DNA of 64,000 nt, taken from CAZEAN01 sp964510225. Lineage in GTDB: Bacteria; Planctomycetota; Planctomycetia; Isosphaerales; Isosphaeraceae. Location of the stretch: positions 1-64,000 of the forward strand of contig CAZEAN010000014.1 of NCBI GenBank assembly GCA_964510225.1, given 5' to 3'. A program made the position numbers and the translations under genes. Positions 35,390 to 44,691 of this stretch are shown piece after piece; within the stretch, counting starts at the first letter, position 1, and each line of letters starts with the position of its first letter. The notes under the pieces are model-generated. The model was given only the letters and a program-made list of their open reading frames with translations, searched no databases and was not told the DNA's origin.

Positions 35390-36145
35390 ATGAATCCAAG
35401 GACGAACGAGACGATCTCCGTTGTCGGTACGAATCGATGTCCGATCGTGGTGGCCCTGGCCACTGTTCTCTCGATTGCCCTCTTGGGCGAATCGTCAGAG
35501 GCCAGCGCGATCAGCCTCGCGCTCCAACAGAGTCCGTACAAAACGGTACTTGAGCAGGGCCACCTCGGCAGACTCTCAAGGATGGAGACCATTGCGGCTT
35601 CAACAAGCCACTGGGCACCGCAAGCTAGCCGAGAATTGAGCAACTTTCAAACTCGGCGACAGCAATTCTTCAACTCTCCACTCTTTCAGCAGCAGGAAGC
35701 ATTCTTTGCCCGTGCACTTGATCTGGGACTCACCAGCGGAGTGCCACGACCGCAAGGCCTGGATCTCTTGCTGGTCCCTGATGAGACCGGGCAATTGATG
35801 GACTCGGCTGCCATCGACTACCTTCGCTTCAGGCAAGAGATCGGAGGAGCCCGGTTCGACTTCTACCATCCCGTGATCGCACCGATCTTGAGGGCGTTCC
35901 CGGCCGAGCCCGAGACACTTACGCCGACGTTTGAGCCAACAGTACCACCGACGGTCGTCTGCTGCTGTTTATGCCCGATTCCGCCGGATCGCCCTGTCAA
36001 TTCCGGTGAACCGACGACCGAGCCTAGCCCTCAATTGCCGATCCCAGAGCCTTGGAGTGTCCTGATCTGGTCAGCGATTCTGCTGAGTGCTGGATTTGGT
36101 TTCTGGAGACGGCGAACGGGACCGGAATTTGGCGGCAGCAAGTAA
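35390..36145 (+). CDS. PEP-CTERM exported protein with a Cys/Pro-rich spacer
   Basis: From ATG 35390, with GAGGAG upstream, a 251-aa protein with a signal peptide, a helical body (residues 40-170) and a C-C-C-L-C-P-I-P-P spacer. It ends in L-P-I-P-E-P-W-S, a hydrophobic helix and W-R-R-R, the PEP-CTERM sorting signal. The body family is unknown. The Cys cluster just before the anchor is unusual. It runs convergently with asnS. Confidence 0.75.
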   Translation: MNPRTNETISVVGTNRCPIVVALATVLSIALLGESSEASAISLALQQSPYKTVLEQGHLGRLSRMETIAASTSHWAPQASRELSNFQTRRQQFFNSPLFQQQEAFFARALDLGLTSGVPRPQGLDLLLVPDETGQLMDSAAIDYLRFRQEIGGARFDFYHPVIAPILRAFPAEPETLTPTFEPTVPPTVVCCCLCPIPPDRPVNSGEPTTEPSPQLPIPEPWSVLIWSAILLSAGFGFWRRRTGPEFGGSK

Positions 36146-36183
36146 AGTGATTCCAAACCAATAATTAATGAAATTATTGAGGA

Positions 36184-37593
36184 TTAGAAATCGGCGAGAC
36201 CGGGTGCTCTTGGAAACGGAATAACGTCACGGATGTTCGCCATTCCAGTTAAGTATTGAATTGTCCGCTCGAAGCCGAGACCGAAGCCAGCGTGAGGCAC
36301 CGTCCCGAACTTCCGGAGGTCGCGATACCAGCCGTATGCTTCGCGGTCGAGTCCACTTTCGTCAATCCGGCTGTCGAGGACATCAAGCCGCTCTTCGCGC
36401 TGGCTCCCACCGATGATCTCACCAATTCCAGGAGCGAGAACATCCATGGCAGCGACGGTTTTGTCATCATCGTTAAGGCGCATGTAGAATGCCTTGATCT
36501 GCTTCGGATAATTCAAGACAACGATCGGGCGACCGACGTGCTCTTCGGTGAGATACCGTTCGTGCTCTGATTGAAGGTCGACGCCCCAGGAAACGGGGAA
36601 CTCGAATTTCTTTCCCTTGTCGATTGCACTTTCGAGTGCTTGGATGGCGTCCCAGTAATCCATCCGTTCGAAACTGGAGTCGATGAACTTCGTGATCCGG
36701 TCGATGCATCCCTTGTCGATCCGTTCATCGAAGAAGGCCATATCATCTGCCCGCTCTTCGAGGACGGTCCGGAAGATTGACTTCAAGAAGTCTTCTGCAA
36801 GATTGGCGAGATCGTTTAAATCTCCGAACGCAATTTCAGGCTCGATCATCCAGAACTCAGCGAGGTGACGGCTCGTATTCGAATTTTCAGCGCGGAAGGT
36901 TGGCCCAAAGGTGTAGACTTTCCGTAATGCAAGACAGTAGGCTTCGACGTTGAGTTGGCCAGAGACTGTCAGGTAAGTGGGTCTTCCGAAGAAATCCTGA
37001 TCAAACTCGATTCCGCCTTGTCCATCTTTGGGTAGGTTGACCAAATCAAGGGTCGAAACACGAAACATGGCCCCAGCGCCTTCAGCATCGCTCGCGGTGA
37101 TGATTGGCGTGTGGATCCAGAAGTATCCATTTTCGTGAAAGTACCGATGGATCGCGTTAGCGAGTGAATGGCGGACGCGAGCTACTGCTCCGAAGGTATT
37201 GGTCCGAGGTCGGAGATGAGCAACTGTCCTCAGAAACTCGAACGTATGCCGTTTTGCTGAAACTGGATACGTGTCAGGATCCTGGACTAAACCGACAATC
37301 TCAACACGGTCGGCCTTCACTTCGTACGATTGGCCTTTGCCTTCTGATTCAACCAGAATTCCTTCAACGATTACCGAACATCCCGTCGTGAGATGAAGGA
37401 TCTCTTCTTCGTAGTTCGGTAATGAGGCCTCTGCGACCACTTGAAGCGTAGCGAAGCAAGACCCGTCGTGGACTTGAAGGAATGAGAGCCCAGCTTTCGA
37501 GTCGCGTCGGGTTCGAATCCAGCCTTCAATGCGGATGTTGTTGCCGACCGAAACCTTGCCGCCGTGGATCTCTTGAATTGAAGAAGTCGCCAT
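36184..37593 (-). CDS. asnS: Asparaginyl-tRNA synthetase
   Basis: Read from ATG 37593, the 469-aa protein matches E. coli AsnRS in length (466). A longer frame to 37659 adds 22 residues with no homology. It has an OB-fold anticodon-binding domain (IEGWIRTRRDSKAGLSFLQV) and a class IIb core: motif 2 FGPTFRAENSNTSRHLAEFW with I-E-P-E following, and motif 3 G-F-G-L-G-F-E-R. It charges tRNA-Asn directly, so a GatCAB indirect route need not be the only one here. Confidence 0.95.
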   Translation of the reverse strand: MATSSIQEIHGGKVSVGNNIRIEGWIRTRRDSKAGLSFLQVHDGSCFATLQVVAEASLPNYEEEILHLTTGCSVIVEGILVESEGKGQSYEVKADRVEIVGLVQDPDTYPVSAKRHTFEFLRTVAHLRPRTNTFGAVARVRHSLANAIHRYFHENGYFWIHTPIITASDAEGAGAMFRVSTLDLVNLPKDGQGGIEFDQDFFGRPTYLTVSGQLNVEAYCLALRKVYTFGPTFRAENSNTSRHLAEFWMIEPEIAFGDLNDLANLAEDFLKSIFRTVLEERADDMAFFDERIDKGCIDRITKFIDSSFERMDYWDAIQALESAIDKGKKFEFPVSWGVDLQSEHERYLTEEHVGRPIVVLNYPKQIKAFYMRLNDDDKTVAAMDVLAPGIGEIIGGSQREERLDVLDSRIDESGLDREAYGWYRDLRKFGTVPHAGFGLGFERTIQYLTGMANIRDVIPFPRAPGLADF

Positions 37594-37734
37594 TAGTACT
37601 CTGCCGAAATGGCCATTGATGTTTTGATTAGGAAGCTCAAGATCTTTTCGAGCTAGCATGAAACTCTAGAATAGCGGATATCGGATCAAAGTTGGATCTC
37701 CCGAAGCCTCTCAAAGAAGGGATGGTCGTTGTCA

Positions 37735-38358
37735 ATGAATACTCGATTCATTCTCGTCGGAGCCTTGGCGTTGATCGCTATGGCATTGATCGTCGGCCAA
37801 GGGGTCGGCCGAGAGCCAGTTCAGCGGGGAGGAGCGAAATTGAGAGAGAACGAGACAGTGTCAACAAGAAAGTCGGACGATAAACCAGTCAAGAAGGTGA
37901 TCAAGTCCGATGCGGAATGGCGTGCTCAGCTCACGGAGCTTCAGTACTACGTCACCCGGAAAAAAGGAACTGAGCGAGCCTTCACCGGCAAATATTGGAA
38001 TCATCATGAAGCTGGTGTCTACACTTGCATCTGCTGCGATACCAAGCTTTTCGACTCCGATCACAAATTCGAATCTGGTACCGGTTGGCCGAGCTTCTAC
38101 AAGCCAATAGTCGCTAAGAATGTCACGACGAAAGAAGATCGAAGTCACTACATGGTGCGGATTGAAGTACTTTGTTCCGTCTGTGGTGCTCATCTAGGTC
38201 ACGTTTTTAGAGATGGTCCTCGCCCGACTGGTCTCCGCTACTGCATGAACTCAGCTTCGCTCGACTTCAAGTCCAATGAAGAAATTGCTAAAGCTGAGAC
38301 AATTGAATCAAAGACAGAAACGGAGAAGTCGGGAGCTAACAATCAGCCTGGCAATTAG
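37735..38358 (+). CDS. msrB: Exported peptide-methionine (R)-S-oxide reductase MsrB
   Basis: From ATG 37735, a 207-aa protein with an N-terminal hydrophobic export helix, then an MsrB domain. That domain has T-G-K-Y-W, two CxxC zinc pairs (C-I-C-C and C-S-V-C-G), S-G-T-G-W-P-S-F and RYCMNSASL with the catalytic Cys at about residue 170. MsrB repairs methionine-R-sulfoxide; the signal sequence points to envelope proteins. A charged tail of about 30 residues follows. A hairpin lies just past the stop. Confidence 0.92.
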   Translation: MNTRFILVGALALIAMALIVGQGVGREPVQRGGAKLRENETVSTRKSDDKPVKKVIKSDAEWRAQLTELQYYVTRKKGTERAFTGKYWNHHEAGVYTCICCDTKLFDSDHKFESGTGWPSFYKPIVAKNVTTKEDRSHYMVRIEVLCSVCGAHLGHVFRDGPRPTGLRYCMNSASLDFKSNEEIAKAETIESKTETEKSGANNQPGN

Positions 38359-38370
38359 TTGATAATTGAG

Positions 38371-38403
38371 AGATCATTCACCGTTTCTTCCGGTGAGTGA
38401 TCT
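38371..38403. terminator. Possible shared hairpin terminator between msrB and the LAB_N gene
   Basis: AGATCATTCACC (38371-38382) pairs with GGTGAGTGATCT (38392-38403) with one G-U pair and a nine-base loop, between two convergent genes. The T tract is poor on both strands. Confidence 0.45.
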
Positions 38404-38796
38404 CGAGTAATTTCGTACTCCTTGGTGCATCGACTTAGAATACTCAGCTTGATGTGCATGGACGCCGGGTGGAAGCATTTGTTCCGCGGCGTTAGGTTCC
38501 GACTCTTTCCGACGCTTTCCTACTGCAATGAGGTAGAGATTCCTCGAATAGATGAACGCGCCGGTGCTTTGGCCAACGATGATGACAGGATCGCGGAGGA
38601 AAAAAACCGCGTAGGTAAGTAACGTGAGGCCTCCAGCGAGACTTAACCACCAGAAAGCGGTCGGAACAACGGAATCACGTTTACGCTCCGACGCCAGCCA
38701 CTGGATCAAGAACCGCGACGTGAACGCGGCTTGGCCAAGAAAGCCGATACTCAGCCAGATGAGGTCGGTATTGGAATACTGCGAAGCCCATCCCAT
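38374..38796 (-). CDS. LAB_N (lipid A biosynthesis N-terminal) domain membrane protein
   Basis: A 140-aa, three-helix membrane protein with GFLGQAAFTSRFLIQWLASE and P-T-A-F-W-W-L-S-L-A-G-G, the LAB_N (PF07578-type) signature. Small LAB_N proteins usually sit beside GT2 and GT39-type genes that build and transfer polyprenyl-phosphate sugars to lipid A or other envelope lipids. Here the GT2 gene ends three bases upstream on the same strand. Confidence 0.85.
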   Translation of the reverse strand: MGWASQYSNTDLIWLSIGFLGQAAFTSRFLIQWLASERKRDSVVPTAFWWLSLAGGLTLLTYAVFFLRDPVIIVGQSTGAFIYSRNLYLIAVGKRRKESEPNAAEQMLPPGVHAHQAEYSKSMHQGVRNYSRSLTGRNGE

Positions 38797-38799
38797 CGC

Positions 38800-39702
38800 T
38801 CAGCCCTCCTGCGCTGCCATCGGAACCGGCTCCACAGTCGGGGCCGTCAGATTAGATTCTCGGTGACTCGTCGTTGAGTCCAAGGTGTATGGAAGAGACC
38901 GCCGCATCAGCCAAGCAACACCGAGAAGGTCGACCACTACCCGAAAAGATCGGTTACGGAACGAGTAGTGAGATTCCCCGTGGGGTCGAGGGCGATGACC
39001 AACCGGCTCTTGACGGATTGAGCAACCTTCACGAAGAAGCAAGGGTCCAAAAAATCGGTGTGACCCGAAGAACATCGGCAATCGTCGCGCCGCTTCTGTT
39101 GGGAAGATTCGGACTGAGCAACCAGTGTCTCGAATTGATTGCTTCAAAACGGCATTGCGGACTCGGTTAGCCCAACGACTGACCTGGCGCTTCGTCCAGG
39201 AATCCTCGCGGCGCTCACGCCAGCCGAGGACGGCATCGTACCCAGGAAGCAACTTCCAGAGCTTGGCGAGGTCGGCGGGGTTATTCTGGAGATCGGCGTC
39301 GATCGTCGCGACGTAACGTCCACGAGCCGCGCGGAAGCCGGCCGCAGTTGCCGCAGATTGCCCCGCATTCGCGGCAAAGCGCAAGACCCTTAATTCTGGA
39401 AATCGCGCTATTTCCCGAGTAAGGACTTCTGTGGTCGAGTCGGACGAGCCGTCGTCGATTAGGACGATCTCAAACCCCTCAAACCGATGCCCCACCGGTT
39501 CTTCTCGACCGACTAAAGGTCGGAGGGCTTTCGCGATCTCACTGAGGAGTGTCGGGATCGCCTCTGCCTCGTTGTGCGCTGGGACGATTACCGAGAGGGA
39601 GAGAGGACGACTGGCCGACGGCAGCGGATGAGGATCCTGAAGAGACGGGAGATGTGTTGAACTCGACGTTCTGTGCGAGGGGTCGGGCCTCAATGGCGAC
39701 AT
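38800..39702 (-). CDS. GT2 polyprenyl-phosphate glycosyltransferase (DPM1/ArnC-like)
   Basis: AAGGAGG on the minus strand supports ATG 39702 (or the adjacent 39705), giving about 300 residues. Motifs are LSVIVPAHNEAEAIPTLLSE, EIVLIDDGSSD, YVATIDADLQNNP (metal-binding DAD) and Q-S-I-R-D-T-G-C-S-V-R-I-F, as in dolichyl- or undecaprenyl-phosphate sugar synthases. It lacks the C-terminal helices of ArnC, but the LAB_N protein encoded immediately downstream could provide membrane contact. It likely loads a sugar on a polyprenyl phosphate used by a GT39-type transferase. Confidence 0.8.
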   Translation of the reverse strand: MSPLRPDPSHRTSSSTHLPSLQDPHPLPSASRPLSLSVIVPAHNEAEAIPTLLSEIAKALRPLVGREEPVGHRFEGFEIVLIDDGSSDSTTEVLTREIARFPELRVLRFAANAGQSAATAAGFRAARGRYVATIDADLQNNPADLAKLWKLLPGYDAVLGWRERREDSWTKRQVSRWANRVRNAVLKQSIRDTGCSVRIFPTEAARRLPMFFGSHRFFGPLLLREGCSIRQEPVGHRPRPHGESHYSFRNRSFRVVVDLLGVAWLMRRSLPYTLDSTTSHRESNLTAPTVEPVPMAAQEG

Positions 39703-39866
39703 CATGGGCCTCCTTGCCCTGACCACTTGAATGTCACAAGGCGAATTGCTTAGAACTCGGCCATCCTGGCCACAAGGTTCTGCTGTATCTCAGAAAGAGT
39801 GCAAGGCGCCAAGACCAACACTCAGGTTATCAGAGCGTAAGGGCATAGGTCGCATCGACACGGGTC

Positions 39867-40925
39867 TTACTGCGGTGGATCAAGACGAAATCCACCATTC
39901 AGGAGACTACCACTCGGATTTGTGGTACCGCCACCTTGCGACTGCTCTTGCTGCTGTTGGGCAAGAAGGATTTGTTTGATCTGATCAACTTGTTGGAGCA
40001 GCTCACGGGTCCGGTCAACGACCCGATTTCGCTCTGCTTCCGGTGGTGCGAAGGCAAACTCCAACGCAGGGTCATAATCCGGCTCGAAATCGACGTCGAC
40101 GTAACTAAGCACAAAAGTGCTGACGGGCTCTTCGTCATTCATTGTCGATCCGACGGGCCGTCCTGAAATCGGATCGAGCTTCGGGGTACCGCTACCGCCC
40201 GTAACGACAGAACGCTGCTTGCCGTAGAGTTTGACGCGATAGGGCCAACCATTACTTTCGTCCACAACGACTTCGACAAGGGACGGAAGGTAAGCGGGTA
40301 CACTCTGAATCGTTGCCATCGGTCCGAGGCCGAACGCGGACATATCTTTCCAAGTGCCTCGATAGATCGAGACTGGTTTACCCTGATAGGTCCCTTTGAG
40401 TTGTCGATCGAAACGAACCGATGCTCTGAGCCCTTCAAGCAAGCCAAGAGGTCCGATGACACCGACTTGTTGGCGTAGGATTGCGTTACGATGGATCTCT
40501 TCGAACGGCTCTTGCCCAATAACTTGGATCAACTCGGTGAGGTCGACCCGGTAATAATCGTTCTGATTCAGCAATCGGGTGTAATCATAAAGAACGTTAC
40601 CGTTACAAACCTTTAACATCCGACCTGGATTGCCTGGCAATCCTACCGCACGGAGCTGCAGCCGGAAGTGGGTCTGATCTTGCCTCAGGTACTCACCCTC
40701 TAGGGTGAACTTTTGCCCGAGCATATCAACGTCTTCGATGACCTTGGCACGCACAGATCCGATCGATTCGAGTGCCGCAATGGCTTCATCCAGCGCGAGT
40801 TCGGCTTCGGTTGGTTCAGGCTCGGGAGGTGGGGGAGCCGACGTCTGGAGGGGATTTTGAGCGAGTCCCAGCAATGGCAGGGTTAACGCAACAAGTAAAG
40901 CCGTTAAAAAGCGCGGATTCCGCAT
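39867..40925 (-). CDS. LolA-like secreted protein, unknown function
   Basis: From ATG 40925, a 352-aa protein with a signal peptide (L-T-A-L-L-V-A-L-T-L-P-L-L-G-L-A-Q), a Pro-rich linker, and a beta-rich domain. Strands such as F-T-L-E-G-E-Y-L-R-Q-D-Q and N-G-N-V-L-Y-D-Y suggest the LolA/LolB-type lipoprotein-binding fold. The tail is Gln/Gly-rich. A TTG at 40952 could add nine residues. It is probably periplasmic; its ligand is unknown. Confidence 0.6.
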   Translation of the reverse strand: MRNPRFLTALLVALTLPLLGLAQNPLQTSAPPPPEPEPTEAELALDEAIAALESIGSVRAKVIEDVDMLGQKFTLEGEYLRQDQTHFRLQLRAVGLPGNPGRMLKVCNGNVLYDYTRLLNQNDYYRVDLTELIQVIGQEPFEEIHRNAILRQQVGVIGPLGLLEGLRASVRFDRQLKGTYQGKPVSIYRGTWKDMSAFGLGPMATIQSVPAYLPSLVEVVVDESNGWPYRVKLYGKQRSVVTGGSGTPKLDPISGRPVGSTMNDEEPVSTFVLSYVDVDFEPDYDPALEFAFAPPEAERNRVVDRTRELLQQVDQIKQILLAQQQQEQSQGGGTTNPSGSLLNGGFRLDPPQ

Positions 40926-41363
40926 CGTATTATCGGGCCCCGGTTTGTTCAAGGGCAGAGTTTGGTAAGCCGATCATACCGCCAGGTGCCGGTCTCGGCA
41001 AGTCCGGCCCGGGGCCGCCTCCGGCAGACGCGCCTTCCACGGATGGAAGGTTTTCGAGCTGGTTGCTTCGGATCTCGTTGACCCTCCCAATCACTGTACA
41101 CGCACAAGTGTCCGGAGGAGGGACAACGGTCCTCAGCGGTTGCCAATCGACGCGAGGCAGGGATGCCCGAGTCGGTCGGTGGGCGGTCCCGACCCTTTTT
41201 GTTGCCGGCGTGCGCTCCGACTCTCACTTATCGGTTGAGTCGGCCGCGATCCGTCCGTCAGGAGGCATATCCCCCGATTCGACACTCACGGAACGTATCG
41301 TCTCTCAGGTGATTGACGACGATTGGAGCGTTGGATTCGAGGGTCAGGAGGAGAGATCTTAGG
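40926..41363. other. Intergenic region, no supported gene
   Basis: 438 bases between divergent genes. One plus-strand frame is open across it but starts inside the antisense LolA-like gene and shows no domain; it is Pro/Gly-rich (P-P-G-A-G-L-G-K-S-G-P-G-P-P-P). It may include promoters for both neighbours. Confidence 0.45.
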
Positions 41364-42248
41364 ATGAATACACTCGGAGTGATCGTCTTGGCGTCGGCTT
41401 GCTTCACGGGCGGGGTCCTTGATGGATTCTCTAAGCCGAACGTGCTGAAGACGCTGTTCCGCCCCGCAGTCGTTCGACACGGACATCCGCCCGCCTCGGG
41501 TATGGTTATGCCTCCGGTAAACCCGGGGCTTGCCGGTTCTGGATTCTCGGGTAATCGACGGTTCACGACGACCGAGAGCCAGATCCGTTTCGTTGGCCCT
41601 GAAGGGATGCAGATTAGCTGGCAAACCAGTGGTCCTGAAGGAAAGCCTCTCTACCTTCCGGCGCAACTCGTCGCACCGGCTAGCTACAATTTTCGACAGG
41701 GCTACATTTATCGTCTTAGAGTGAGCGGCATTGAAGGCTATGCCGGCCTCGTGCTTTACCCGACGATTGAAGTTGCCCCGACAACTCCCGCAACTGACGC
41801 ATACTTAGCACACAACCCGATCCCGGTCGAGTGGACCTCGGAAGACATCGACCAGGTTGAAGCGGGAAACTTCGTCACAAAGGTCGTCTACCTTCCTGAT
41901 CCGAAGTTCCAGGATCTCGCCGTAGCTGGTGGACTCTATGGAGCTGCGACGGTCGTCTCCACACGACTCGAGCCGGGCGTCGACCCTATTCTGGAGGCTG
42001 ACAAGCGTGGGACTATTCTTCTAATTGCTCGCGTTGGGGCGATCAATCTTGAGATGCTCCCCGGCGGTGCTGGTCTTCCGGTCGGTGTCGGCGGTCTTCC
42101 GGTCGACGTCGGTGGGCTGCCCGTTGGCGTCGGTGGCCAGGTAATCATGGGTGGCGAGATGGGTATCGGAGTCGAGATGGGACCTGAGATTTCCGAACTC
42201 CCTCTCCTCGATGGTGGTAACGCTCCGGGCGATTCCATCCCCGAGTAA
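41364..42248 (+). CDS. Planctomycete secreted protein, paralogue of the next gene
   Basis: From ATG 41364, a 294-aa protein with a short hydrophobic N-terminus. The core Y-R-L-R-V...V-L-Y-P-T-I-E-V...F-V-T-K-V-V-Y-L-P-D-P, then L-E-P-G-V-D-P-I and I-L-L-I-A-R-V-G, recurs in order in the downstream protein at 42597-44312, so the two are tandem paralogues of one domain. The C-terminus is Gly/Val/Met-rich, with three G-L-P-V-x-V-G repeats. Probably a cell-surface structural protein, by inference. Confidence 0.6.
   Translation: MNTLGVIVLASACFTGGVLDGFSKPNVLKTLFRPAVVRHGHPPASGMVMPPVNPGLAGSGFSGNRRFTTTESQIRFVGPEGMQISWQTSGPEGKPLYLPAQLVAPASYNFRQGYIYRLRVSGIEGYAGLVLYPTIEVAPTTPATDAYLAHNPIPVEWTSEDIDQVEAGNFVTKVVYLPDPKFQDLAVAGGLYGAATVVSTRLEPGVDPILEADKRGTILLIARVGAINLEMLPGGAGLPVGVGGLPVDVGGLPVGVGGQVIMGGEMGIGVEMGPEISELPLLDGGNAPGDSIPE
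42072..42134 (+). repeat. Three in-frame 21-base repeats encoding GLPVxVG
   Basis: Three consecutive 21-base units (42072-42092, 42093-42113, 42114-42134) encode GLPVGVG, GLPVDVG and GLPVGVG. The third unit has diverged at synonymous positions, so it is older than a very recent slippage event. Confidence 0.85.
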
Positions 42249-42596
42249 GTTCGGATCCTAGCATTGGCCGCTCTCCTCCCGAGTCTGGGTTGGATCGACC
42301 TTCGCGAGACACATTCGTGTCTGGTCGATTCAATCCGACAATGAGAGGTTCGATCTCTGGACACTCAGCAGCGATCTGAACCAACCGACTCCGGGATCTC
42401 CAACTCCCCCTTCTGCCTCAACGACTCAGCCTAAATCGGGCGTTGTACGGCAGGCGGGGTTTCTTCGTTCTCGTTCACTTGAGTGATCGCTGAACCACAA
42501 GAAGATCCAAAAGACCGATTCACTCGGACACAAGTTCCAAGTTTTAGAAAGCTTCGAATCGTAAGACGAGCAAATCGTCTAGGAGGGACTGCGACG
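42249..42596. other. Spacer between tandem paralogous secreted-protein genes
   Basis: 348 bases. The frame of the next gene extends upstream to 42483 but has no homology there and the signal peptide starts at 42597. No other gene is seen. Confidence 0.45.
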
Positions 42597-44312
42597 ATGA
42601 CTCGACCAGGATGGAGGGGCTCGGCCTTTCGGTCGACTATTTTCTTACTACTCACGTTGCTGATCTCCTCCGGAGTGACGGGATCTGCGAGAGTTGACGG
42701 AGAGGACACGGGTTTGGTCGACCCATCCTCGACTGGCTTGGCAGTCGTCAGGGGAGCACCGACCGTACAACTCCCCCTCGAAATTCAAGTGGTCCGCTTC
42801 AGTGCCCCTTCTGGCGTCGGCATCGAAGTAATGGACCCACCTGCCCTCCCAATTCCTACCATCCTCTCTCCGGAAGAGGCCAAGGCTGATGAATCCAGTT
42901 TGACGGTAGGACTCCAAGTCGGAGTCGGATATCGACTCCGGTTAACATCACCTCCCAATCAACCCGAGACGACGGTCTATCCGGTGATCGAGGTTGTGGG
43001 GCACCTCCACCGACCCACTGAAGTCGATCCCGCTGAGTTCCCCATCCGGGTTTCATTCAGCATCGATGACTTCAATGATGTGATCGACTACGGACAACTC
43101 GTCACGAAGGTCACCTACCTCGAATCGCCTGACCAGGCACTCCCGATTAGCGTTCCGGAGAATGAGGTTCCTACCGTCCGACTTAGCCCTGGTGAAGATC
43201 CGGTCCGTGTCGCAGAGCGATTGGGACGCCTCATGGTAATCAGTCGGATCGGTGGACGGAAACCGGTTCCCGGAGAACCAATCGGCTTCGGTGACCTCGG
43301 ACTGACGACCGGCCCATGTCCGTTTCAACACCCGGAATCAGGGGTACACCAATGCTCGGTTCCCGTATGCCCACCGATCGGTCCCGGTCGTCCGCCGAAA
43401 CCGCTCTTTCCTACCGATGAGTATCTTTGCGATGGTGGTGACCACGGCACGAGGGCTGGAGTTGCCCCGGGCGGAATCGCCGGTGTGGAACCGAGTGATG
43501 CGCTCATTCGGTTTCGGGCTGGTGATAAACCGAGGGTTCTCCCCACGAACACGGTTTGCATTTATGCACCACGTTTCGCCGCGGTCCGAATCGCTCAAGG
43601 CCCCATCCAGACTCGTTTCGTCGCGACTCCCCGAGGCGCTGTCCGACTCAGCCGGATGGAGGAATCGGCCGCCGTACTCGAACCAAATCGTCTGGACGAA
43701 TATCTCGCCCCTGGGGCACTCCGAGTCCGCTCAAGAGCTTCTGAGTTAGAACGACTTCAAGGACCGAATTCACACATCGAAGTTCGTGTGTTGAACGGGT
43801 TTTCGACGATTGCAGGTCTCGTGAGTGAGGAACTTATACAGGGTCCCGCATTCGAGGGGCTTACCGCACCTCCTCTGACGATTCAGGAAGAGAATGGGCC
43901 ACTTGCAATTCAGACTGCAGGAGGCGTCACGGTTACTGGGATCATCCAGGGGGCCAACGAAACCCGGACTACCTTCGTTCCCGCCGAGATCGCCGGTGTA
44001 GAGGAGCCTCCTAGCCGCCCCGGCGTCGCCGTCTTCAAAGAAACCGACACCAAGGTGGCTAAACCGGGAACAGAGGTGACTTTCAAGATCCATTATCGGA
44101 ACATGGGGAATGTCCTGATCGAATCTGTCTCCATCGTCGATAGCTTACTACCTCGGCTGGAGTACATCGAGGATTCCTCGGAAGGTCCCGCTGGGACAGT
44201 TTTCACTGCGAAGCCTAACTCCGGTGGTTCGACCGAACTACGCTGGGATCTTCCTGGATCGCTCGAACCTGGTGAACAAGGTTCGGTTACTTTTCGTGCA
44301 CGAGTCCGTTAG
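42597..44312 (+). CDS. OmcB/DUF11-like secreted cell-envelope protein
   Basis: From ATG 42597, with AGGAGGG upstream, a 571-aa protein. It has a signal peptide, then the domain shared with the preceding gene (V-G-Y-R-L-R-L...V-Y-P-V-I-E-V...L-V-T-K-V-T-Y-L). A cysteine-containing region follows with F-P-T-D-E-Y-L-C-D-G-G-D and T-N-T-V-C-I-Y-A-P-R-F-A-A-V-R. The C-terminal DUF11/conserved-repeat domain has V-T-F-K-I-H-Y-R-N-M-G-N and W-D-L-P-G-S-L-E-P-G-E. The Cys plus DUF11 layout recalls chlamydial OmcB. Likely a structural envelope protein. Confidence 0.7.
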   Translation: MTRPGWRGSAFRSTIFLLLTLLISSGVTGSARVDGEDTGLVDPSSTGLAVVRGAPTVQLPLEIQVVRFSAPSGVGIEVMDPPALPIPTILSPEEAKADESSLTVGLQVGVGYRLRLTSPPNQPETTVYPVIEVVGHLHRPTEVDPAEFPIRVSFSIDDFNDVIDYGQLVTKVTYLESPDQALPISVPENEVPTVRLSPGEDPVRVAERLGRLMVISRIGGRKPVPGEPIGFGDLGLTTGPCPFQHPESGVHQCSVPVCPPIGPGRPPKPLFPTDEYLCDGGDHGTRAGVAPGGIAGVEPSDALIRFRAGDKPRVLPTNTVCIYAPRFAAVRIAQGPIQTRFVATPRGAVRLSRMEESAAVLEPNRLDEYLAPGALRVRSRASELERLQGPNSHIEVRVLNGFSTIAGLVSEELIQGPAFEGLTAPPLTIQEENGPLAIQTAGGVTVTGIIQGANETRTTFVPAEIAGVEEPPSRPGVAVFKETDTKVAKPGTEVTFKIHYRNMGNVLIESVSIVDSLLPRLEYIEDSSEGPAGTVFTAKPNSGGSTELRWDLPGSLEPGEQGSVTFRARVR

Positions 44313-44691
44313 TTAACCAAGTCAGTAAGATCCGCCAGAGGAAGTAAGCACAGAGGAATCGGTCAGTCCGGAGTCGCTCTTAGCTCCAAGGTTTGAGAGC
44401 TCTCGGACGCGCCGATTCCTCACGATTGTTGCACCTCTACTTCCCATTTTTGGTCGAGTCTGCGCATATTAGTTCTCATTTTTAAGACTGCAGTTGAGGA
44501 CTTACGTAGGTGAAAGTCCATTGGGAAAGCAATATGAGCGAGTAAAGCTGCGATTGTGCCGGAGTTCGGTGGGATTATGGAGAAATAGGACTGATCGCGT
44601 ATTCTGACTGCCCTGCTGGTATCTCGTTTGCTCTACTTGTCTTACGATTCATCCAATCGATTCACTCCGAAGACATCTCGGGGACCTTGTC
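44313..44691. other. Intergenic region between the OmcB-like gene and csrA
   Basis: 379 bases with no gene; the only structure noted is the nested hairpin at 44353-44421. Confidence 0.5.
44353..44421. other. 69-base three-tier hairpin downstream of the OmcB-like gene
   Basis: GAGGAATCGG (44353-44362) pairs with CCGATTCCTC (44412-44421). Inside it GTCCG (44366-44370) pairs with CGGAC (44404-44408), and inside that GCTCTTA (44376-44382) pairs with TGAGAGC (44394-44400) with one G-U pair. No T tract follows directly. It could be an RNA processing or terminator structure or a small structured RNA. Confidence 0.6.

Noticed and set aside
36150..36180. A/T-only hairpin between a PEP-CTERM gene and asnS
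   Set aside because: The CAATAATT/AATTATTG pairing is weak and has no T tract, so it is not a convincing terminator.
40772..41362. Open plus-strand frame of 196 codons across the 40.9-41.4 kb gap
   Set aside because: Its first 150 or so bases are antisense to the well-supported LolA-like gene and the rest shows no domain, signal peptide or ribosome-binding site.
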